Shown here: piece after piece, positions 6,164 through 9,635 of the stretch
Numbering within the stretch: position 1 is the first letter of the stretch
Layout: each line of letters begins with the position of its first letter
DNA from: DASYQV01 sp036005125
GTDB taxonomy: Bacteria; Acidobacteriota; Vicinamibacteria; Vicinamibacterales; UBA2999
Direction of reading: 5' to 3'
Assembly: GCA_036005125.1 (NCBI GenBank)
Contig: DASYQV010000128.1
Location: forward strand, 1 to 9,635
DNA length: 9,635 nucleotides
Program-made: the position numbers and the translations under genes
The notes under the pieces: model-generated
What the model was told of the DNA's origin: nothing
The model's input: the letters and a program-made list of their open reading frames with translations, nothing else
The model's database searches: none

Positions 6164-6868
6164 TTACGCCCTGAGCAGCTCCCGCACACGCTTCATATCC
6201 TCCCATACCTCGCGTTTGGCGGACGGCGTGCGGAGCAGATAGGCGGGATGATACGTCGGTATGAGCACCGCGTTTCGAAACTTGTACTCTCGGCCGCGCA
6301 ATCGGGTGATCGGATCGTTGGTCTTGAGAAGGCTCTGAGCGCCGAACTTGCCGAGGGCGACGATCACTTTCGGCTTCACGACATCGATCTGGCGCAGCAG
6401 GAACGGCTCGCACTGCTGCACCTCGTCGGGCTCGGGATTGCGATTGTTCGGCGGCCGGCACTTGAGGACGTTGGCGATGTAGACGTCCTCGCGCCTGAGA
6501 CCGATGGCCTCGATGATTTTCGTGAGAAGCTGGCCGGCGCGCCCGACGAACGGCTCGCCCTGGATGTCTTCGTCGGCTCCGGGCGCCTCGCCGACGAACA
6601 TCAGGTCCGCGTTCGGGTTGCCCACACCGAAAACAATCTGCCTGCGGCCCAGAGCGTGAAGCTTGCACCGGACACAATCGCCCAGGTCCTCGCGGACCGC
6701 CGCGAGCGCTTCCTGCGGCGACAGGAATATCGGTACCGGTTGCGGAGATTCGGATGGAACGGGCTCGATTTGGCCTCCCGGCGCGCGCCAGATCCGATCA
6801 GGTCTGATGCCATCGACGCCGAGCTCGGCGAAGAACTCCAGATGGGCGGCGAGCTGCTCGCGCAACAT
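6164..6868 (-). CDS. Family 4 uracil-DNA glycosylase (UDGa type)
   Basis: 234 residues. It removes uracil from DNA, arising by cytosine deamination or misincorporation, as the first step of base excision repair. The family 4 hallmarks are present: four cysteines that would hold a [4Fe-4S] cluster (C65, C68, C137, C153, in DCVRCKL and LKCRPPNNRNPEPDEVQQC), the uracil-binding motif GEAPGADED (93-101) and the second motif HPAYLLR (207-213). The first 50 or so residues are a less conserved lead-in (MLREQLAAHLEFFAELGVDG), often seen in bacterial members. Its ATG lies only 2 nt behind the coaBC stop (TGACGATG), which suggests translational coupling. priA follows across the heptad-repeat gap. The grouping links uracil repair with replication restart; co-regulation is inferred from order only. 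Confidence 0.94.
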   Translation of the reverse strand: MLREQLAAHLEFFAELGVDGIRPDRIWRAPGGQIEPVPSESPQPVPIFLSPQEALAAVREDLGDCVRCKLHALGRRQIVFGVGNPNADLMFVGEAPGADEDIQGEPFVGRAGQLLTKIIEAIGLRREDVYIANVLKCRPPNNRNPEPDEVQQCEPFLLRQIDVVKPKVIVALGKFGAQSLLKTNDPITRLRGREYKFRNAVLIPTYHPAYLLRTPSAKREVWEDMKRVRELLRA

Positions 6869-6870
6869 CG

Positions 6871-8094
6871 TCAGGCCCGCGCTGGTGCCGAGCGCCCGCG
6901 GAGCAGGCGCTCCACGCCGTCCAGGATCACGGCGGCGACCGCAGGCTTGCTCAGCAGGGGCACCGCTTCTTCGCCATCGGGTCCCACGATGGTGACGGCA
7001 TTGGTGTCGACGTCGAACCCGGCGTCGGACCGAGAGACGTCGTTCGCCACGATCACGTCCACGTTCTTCTGGATCCGTTTCTCGCGGGCCTTCGCAACTG
7101 CGTCGCTGGTCTCGGCGGCAAACCCGACGAGCAGTGGGGTGGAGGCGGCGCGACGCGCGCGCGCGCGTCCGAGGTCCGCAAGAATGTCTCGAGTGCGCTC
7201 GAGCGTCAGCGTCATCGGTCCATCGCCCTTGGCGATCTTCCCGGGCGAGATCATCCCGGGCGTGTAGTCGGCGACCGCTGCGGCCATGATGACGACGTCT
7301 GCATCCTCCGAGAGGCGCATTACCGCGGCGTGCATGTCACCCGCGCTCCGCACCTGGACCACTTCGTCCACCACTGGTGTCTCGAGAGGGGTGGGGCCGG
7401 CGACAAGGCTGACGCGGGCGCCACGCCGCTTCGCCTCCGCCGCGAGCGCAAATCCCATCCGGCCGCTCGATCGGTTGCCGATGAACCGGACGGGATCGAT
7501 GTCTTCGTAGGTTGGCCCGGCCGTCACCACGATCCGCTGCCCCCGAAGCGCCGAGTCGACTGGCTCCAGCACGGCTTCCGCTGCCGCCACGATGGCCTCG
7601 GGCTCCGCGAGCCTGCCCTTGCCGATCCAGCCGCACGCCAGGTATCCCTCTCCCGGCTCGACGAACCGTACGCCGCGCGCCGCAAGCGTCTCGAGGTTCC
7701 GGCGCACGGCCGGGTGAGCCAGCATGTTCGTGTTCATCGCGGGAGCCAGCAGGACCGGAGCTTGCGTCGCGAGGTACAGCGAGCTGAGGAAATCATCCGC
7801 GATGCCGTTGGCGAACTTGCCGATGACGTTCGCCGTACACGGCGCGACGAGCAGCAGCGCCGCATTGTCCGCCACGGCGATGTGCTCGATGTCGGCGTTT
7901 GCACCCGGTTTCCACTGAGACGTGATGACCGGCTTTCGCGTGATCGCTTCGAACGTCAGCGGACCGACGAAGCGCGTCGCGGCACGGGTCATGACGGCTA
8001 CCACCTCGTGCCCGCGCTTCTGGAGACCTCGGCACACTTCGACCGCCTTGTAGGCGCCGATACCGCCGGTCACGCCGAGGGCGATCAGAGCCAT
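6871..8094 (-). CDS. coaBC: Bifunctional CoaBC (PPC synthetase/decarboxylase)
   Basis: 407 residues, the usual length. The C-terminal CoaB half ligates cysteine to 4'-phosphopantothenate with CTP; the N-terminal CoaC half decarboxylates the product to 4'-phosphopantetheine using FMN, both on the route to coenzyme A. CoaC shows the flavoprotein start (LGVTGGIGAYK), the catalytic histidine H71 in IEHIAVAD, PAMNTNM (118-124) and the catalytic cysteine C154 in ACGWIGKGR. CoaB begins near 186 with VTAGPTYEDIDPVRFIGNRS, then AAAVADYTP (271-279) and the lysine motif as GKIAKG (285-290) instead of the common KIKK, leaving a lysine at 289. The ATG at 8094 has no Shine-Dalgarno and sits 9 nt from a heptad repeat array. 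Upstream is rpoZ; downstream, 2 nt away, is the uracil-DNA glycosylase gene. Confidence 0.97.
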   Translation of the reverse strand: MALIALGVTGGIGAYKAVEVCRGLQKRGHEVVAVMTRAATRFVGPLTFEAITRKPVITSQWKPGANADIEHIAVADNAALLLVAPCTANVIGKFANGIADDFLSSLYLATQAPVLLAPAMNTNMLAHPAVRRNLETLAARGVRFVEPGEGYLACGWIGKGRLAEPEAIVAAAEAVLEPVDSALRGQRIVVTAGPTYEDIDPVRFIGNRSSGRMGFALAAEAKRRGARVSLVAGPTPLETPVVDEVVQVRSAGDMHAAVMRLSEDADVVIMAAAVADYTPGMISPGKIAKGDGPMTLTLERTRDILADLGRARARRAASTPLLVGFAAETSDAVAKAREKRIQKNVDVIVANDVSRSDAGFDVDTNAVTIVGPDGEEAVPLLSKPAVAAVILDGVERLLRGRSAPARA

Positions 8095-8103
8095 CTGGTT
8101 AAT

Positions 8104-8248
8104 TGTGATTTGTGATTTGTGATTGGTGATCGGTTGGCGATTGGTGATTGCTGATTGGCGATCTATTTGTGATCGCAGTCAAACGAATCACAAATAAATC
8201 CAAAATCACCAACCACAAATCACTAACCAATCACCAATCACAAATCGC
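8104..8248. repeat. Inverted heptad array (TGTGATT type), rpoZ-coaBC gap
   Basis: The left side begins with three exact TGTGATT units (8104-8124) and continues with variants GGTGATC, GGTGATT, GCTGATT, GGCGATC and TGTGATC to 8174. After an 11-nt loop (8175-8185) the same words return in reverse complement (ATCACAA, ATCACCA) to 8248. The arms 8112-8174 and 8186-8248 align without gaps over 63 nt with 51 identities. Of the 12 differences, 5 become G-U pairs in minus-strand RNA. The array fills most of the 165-nt gap between the rpoZ stop and the coaBC ATG, is strikingly AT-rich against its GC-rich neighbours, and reaches within 9 nt of the ATG. No coding potential or promoter is clear in it. Confidence 0.87.
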
Positions 8249-8259
8249 CAAATCGAAAA

Positions 8260-8430
8260 TCATTCGTCCCGGTCAACCTTGACGACTTTGCGGCGCAAGA
8301 CCTCACGCTGCGCAATCGTCACTTTCTTCTCGCCCGTCTCGCGAGGGAGGGCGCCTTTGAGAAGCTGGCGCGCACGGGCGCTGGCGATGGCGACGAATTC
8401 AAACCGATTCTCTTTTGGCGTTCTTTCCAA
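8260..8430 (-). CDS. rpoZ: RNA polymerase omega subunit
   Basis: 56 residues with the omega signature NRFEFVAIASARARQLLKGA (8-27) followed by KKVTIAQREVLRRKV (35-49). Omega helps fold and assemble beta' of RNA polymerase and in many bacteria takes part in the ppGpp site. It is short compared with the enterobacterial protein (about 90 residues), because the variable C-terminal part is absent; short omegas are common outside Proteobacteria. No ATG is available in a sensible place. The TTG at 8430 is chosen because AGGAAGAG (8435-8442) lies 4 nt upstream, with the AGGA core 8 nt away, and it gives MERTPKENRF just before the conserved part. The gene overlaps the 3' end of gmk by 32 nt in another frame, a pairing seen in many bacteria. 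coaBC follows beyond a repeat-filled gap. Confidence 0.9.
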   Translation of the reverse strand: MERTPKENRFEFVAIASARARQLLKGALPRETGEKKVTIAQREVLRRKVVKVDRDE

Positions 8431-9088
8431 CGGTCTCTTCCTTTCTGAACGTACCAATGATGTCTTCTGCCGACGCCCGCATCCGCTCCACCCGCGCCCG
8501 CTCGGCCAGCACGACCGCGTGCAGCCGCTCCACGCAGGCGTCCACGTCGTCGTTGATGATGACGTAATCGTAGGCCGCGTAGTCGCTGACCTCCCGACAC
8601 GCCACCTCGAGACGACGCTGAATCTGTTCCACAGTGTCCTTGCTGCGGCCGCGGAGACGCTGCTCCAGCACAGCGGCCGACGGCGGCAGGACGAAGATGC
8701 CGATGTTCTCGAGCGCGCGGGCGCGCACCTGCCTGGCGCCCTGGACATCGATGACGAGCACCACGTCCTCGCCAGCGGCCAGGTCACGCTCGCAGTCGGC
8801 GGCGGCGGTGCCGTAGTAGTTGTCGTAGATGACGGCGTACTCGAGAAACGCCCCCTCGCGAATCATCGCCTCGAACCGTTCGCGAGTGATGAAATTATAG
8901 TCGACCCCGTCGCGCTCTCCCTCACGGGCGGGCCGCGACGTGTACGACCGCGACATCCGCAGGTGTGGGGTCATCTGCACGAGCCGCTCGACCAGGGTCG
9001 TCTTGCCGGTACCCGACGGCGCCGACACGATGAACAGAAGGCCCCGCTGCCTCCTGCCCGAATCCACGCTCCGAGCTCTACTCGACAT
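8399..9088 (-). CDS. gmk: Guanylate kinase
   Basis: 229 residues, slightly longer than the usual 205-210 because of a basic lead-in of about 15 residues and a charged tail. It transfers phosphate from ATP to GMP, giving GDP, and is the essential step from GMP to GTP. The P-loop is APSGTGKTT (23-31). The GMP-binding region is SRSYTSRPAREGERDGVDYN (46-65), followed by FLEYAVIYDNYYGT. LVIDVQGARQVR carries the conserved DVQG, and LRGRSKDTVEQIQRRL is the lid region with its arginines. The start ATG at 9088 overlaps the end of yicC by 11 nt and has a weak AGGT 6 nt upstream inside yicC, which suggests coupled translation. Its 3' end overlaps rpoZ by 32 nt. The yicC-gmk-rpoZ order is a widely conserved cluster. 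Confidence 0.97.
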   Translation of the reverse strand: MSSRARSVDSGRRQRGLLFIVSAPSGTGKTTLVERLVQMTPHLRMSRSYTSRPAREGERDGVDYNFITRERFEAMIREGAFLEYAVIYDNYYGTAAADCERDLAAGEDVVLVIDVQGARQVRARALENIGIFVLPPSAAVLEQRLRGRSKDTVEQIQRRLEVACREVSDYAAYDYVIINDDVDACVERLHAVVLAERARVERMRASAEDIIGTFRKEETVGKNAKRESV

Positions 9089-9635
9089 TCTGGACCTGCT
9101 CGCGCATCTTCTCGAGCTCGGCCTTTGCCGCGATGATCACCTCCGAGACGCCCAGCCCGTCGGCCTTGGCGCCAATCGTGTTCACCTCGCGGTTCATTTC
9201 CTGGAGCAGGAAATCGAGCTTGCGACCGCACGGTTCCTCGCTCTCGGTGAGCGCATCCCAGTGAGAGAGATGCGCGCGAAAGCGCGTGACCTCCTCGGAG
9301 ATATCCGACCGCTGCGCAGCCCGCACGATCTCCTGCGCGAGACTTGCCTGGTCGACGGGCAGCTCGGCCATCAAGTCTCTGATCCGCTCGTGCAGCCGCG
9401 CCTCGAGCTCGACGCGGCCCTCGTCGGCGGCGCGGGCCAGACGCGCGATCAGCTCCGCCAGCAGCCGCTTGCGCGCGTCCAGGTCGGCCCGCAGATGCGT
9501 GCCCTCCCGCGTGCGCATCGCGTCGAGATCGGCCAGGGCCTGCTCCACAGCCCGCTCGACGCTCGCGCCAAGCTGCGCTTCCACGGCCGGATCGGGCTCG
9601 ATCTGCCGCTCCCGGACGCTGATGGCCTGCGGCAT
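9078..9635 (-). CDS. yicC: YicC-family endoribonuclease, 5' end beyond window
   Basis: The last 185 residues of a protein that is normally about 290 long. The frame is open to the right edge, so the ATG at 9635 is probably an internal methionine. The C-terminal DUF1732-type block is clear: CGRKLDFLLQEMNREVNTIG, then GLGVSEVIIAAKAELEKMRE and the typical ending QVQNVE. The middle is helical and coiled-coil-like (ARKRLLAELIARLARAADEG, LEARLHERIRDLMAEL). YicC proteins are divalent-metal-dependent ribonucleases; in E. coli YicC is linked to turnover of a small RNA. The gene is first in the visible run and overlaps gmk by 11 nt. The family is certain from the C-terminus and the gmk neighbour; the substrate in this organism is unknown. 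Confidence 0.93.
   Translation of the reverse strand: MPQAISVRERQIEPDPAVEAQLGASVERAVEQALADLDAMRTREGTHLRADLDARKRLLAELIARLARAADEGRVELEARLHERIRDLMAELPVDQASLAQEIVRAAQRSDISEEVTRFRAHLSHWDALTESEEPCGRKLDFLLQEMNREVNTIGAKADGLGVSEVIIAAKAELEKMREQVQNVE

Noticed and set aside
7330..8115. Plus-strand open frame (261 codons) opposite coaBC.
   Set aside because: It is an antisense shadow; coaBC is complete and carries all catalytic motifs.
8104..8248. CRISPR array.
   Set aside because: Units are about 7 nt, contiguous and degenerate, with no spacers, and they are inverted halfway. No cas gene is present.
9633..9635. ATG at the right edge as the true start of yicC.
   Set aside because: YicC proteins are about 290 residues with a conserved N-terminal domain; this would leave 185 residues, so the start lies outside the window.

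Overview
The window is a G+C-rich bacterial chromosome segment made almost entirely of conserved housekeeping genes. The block yicC-gmk-rpoZ-coaBC-udg-priA, the very short omega subunit and the der/MerR-like pair resemble Acidobacteriota (perhaps Vicinamibacteria-like). That placement is an inference from gene order and protein style, not from a marker gene. No tRNA, rRNA, CRISPR array, insertion sequence or prophage gene was recognised.

Layout. (1) Positions 1-1913, minus strand: der (double-GTPase ribosome assembly factor), followed closely by a MerR-type HTH regulator that runs off the left edge. (2) Positions 1914-2172: a gene-free divergent spacer. It has three consecutive inverted repeats on the der side and a near-consensus sigma70 promoter (TTGACA-17-TATAGT) driving an HU/IHF-type protein on the plus strand. 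(3) Positions 2173-3632, plus strand: the HU-type gene and an M50 site-2 protease-like membrane protein, separated by two tandem GC-rich palindromes. (4) Positions 3633-3775: a convergent spacer with two more perfect palindromes. (5) Positions 3776-9635, minus strand: an operon-like run read from the right edge, yicC (partial), gmk, rpoZ, coaBC, family 4 uracil-DNA glycosylase, priA.

The genes serve core processes: nucleotide and cofactor supply (gmk, coaBC), transcription (rpoZ), DNA repair and replication restart (udg, priA), ribosome assembly (der), RNA turnover (yicC) and nucleoid structure (HU). Several starts are non-ATG (rpoZ TTG, der GTG, MerR GTG), and three junctions in the right-hand run overlap or nearly touch.

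The most unusual feature is non-coding. The only two real gaps inside the minus-strand operon (coaBC-rpoZ and priA-udg) are almost completely filled by degenerate arrays of about 7 nt, each repeated in inverted orientation so that the gap folds into one long hairpin. The two arrays use different words (TGTGATT-like and GTGGAAA-like) but share the same architecture, and each ends within about 10 nt of the next start codon. They are the best candidate here for an undescribed repeat or regulatory class. The three-hairpin leader in front of der is the second candidate.
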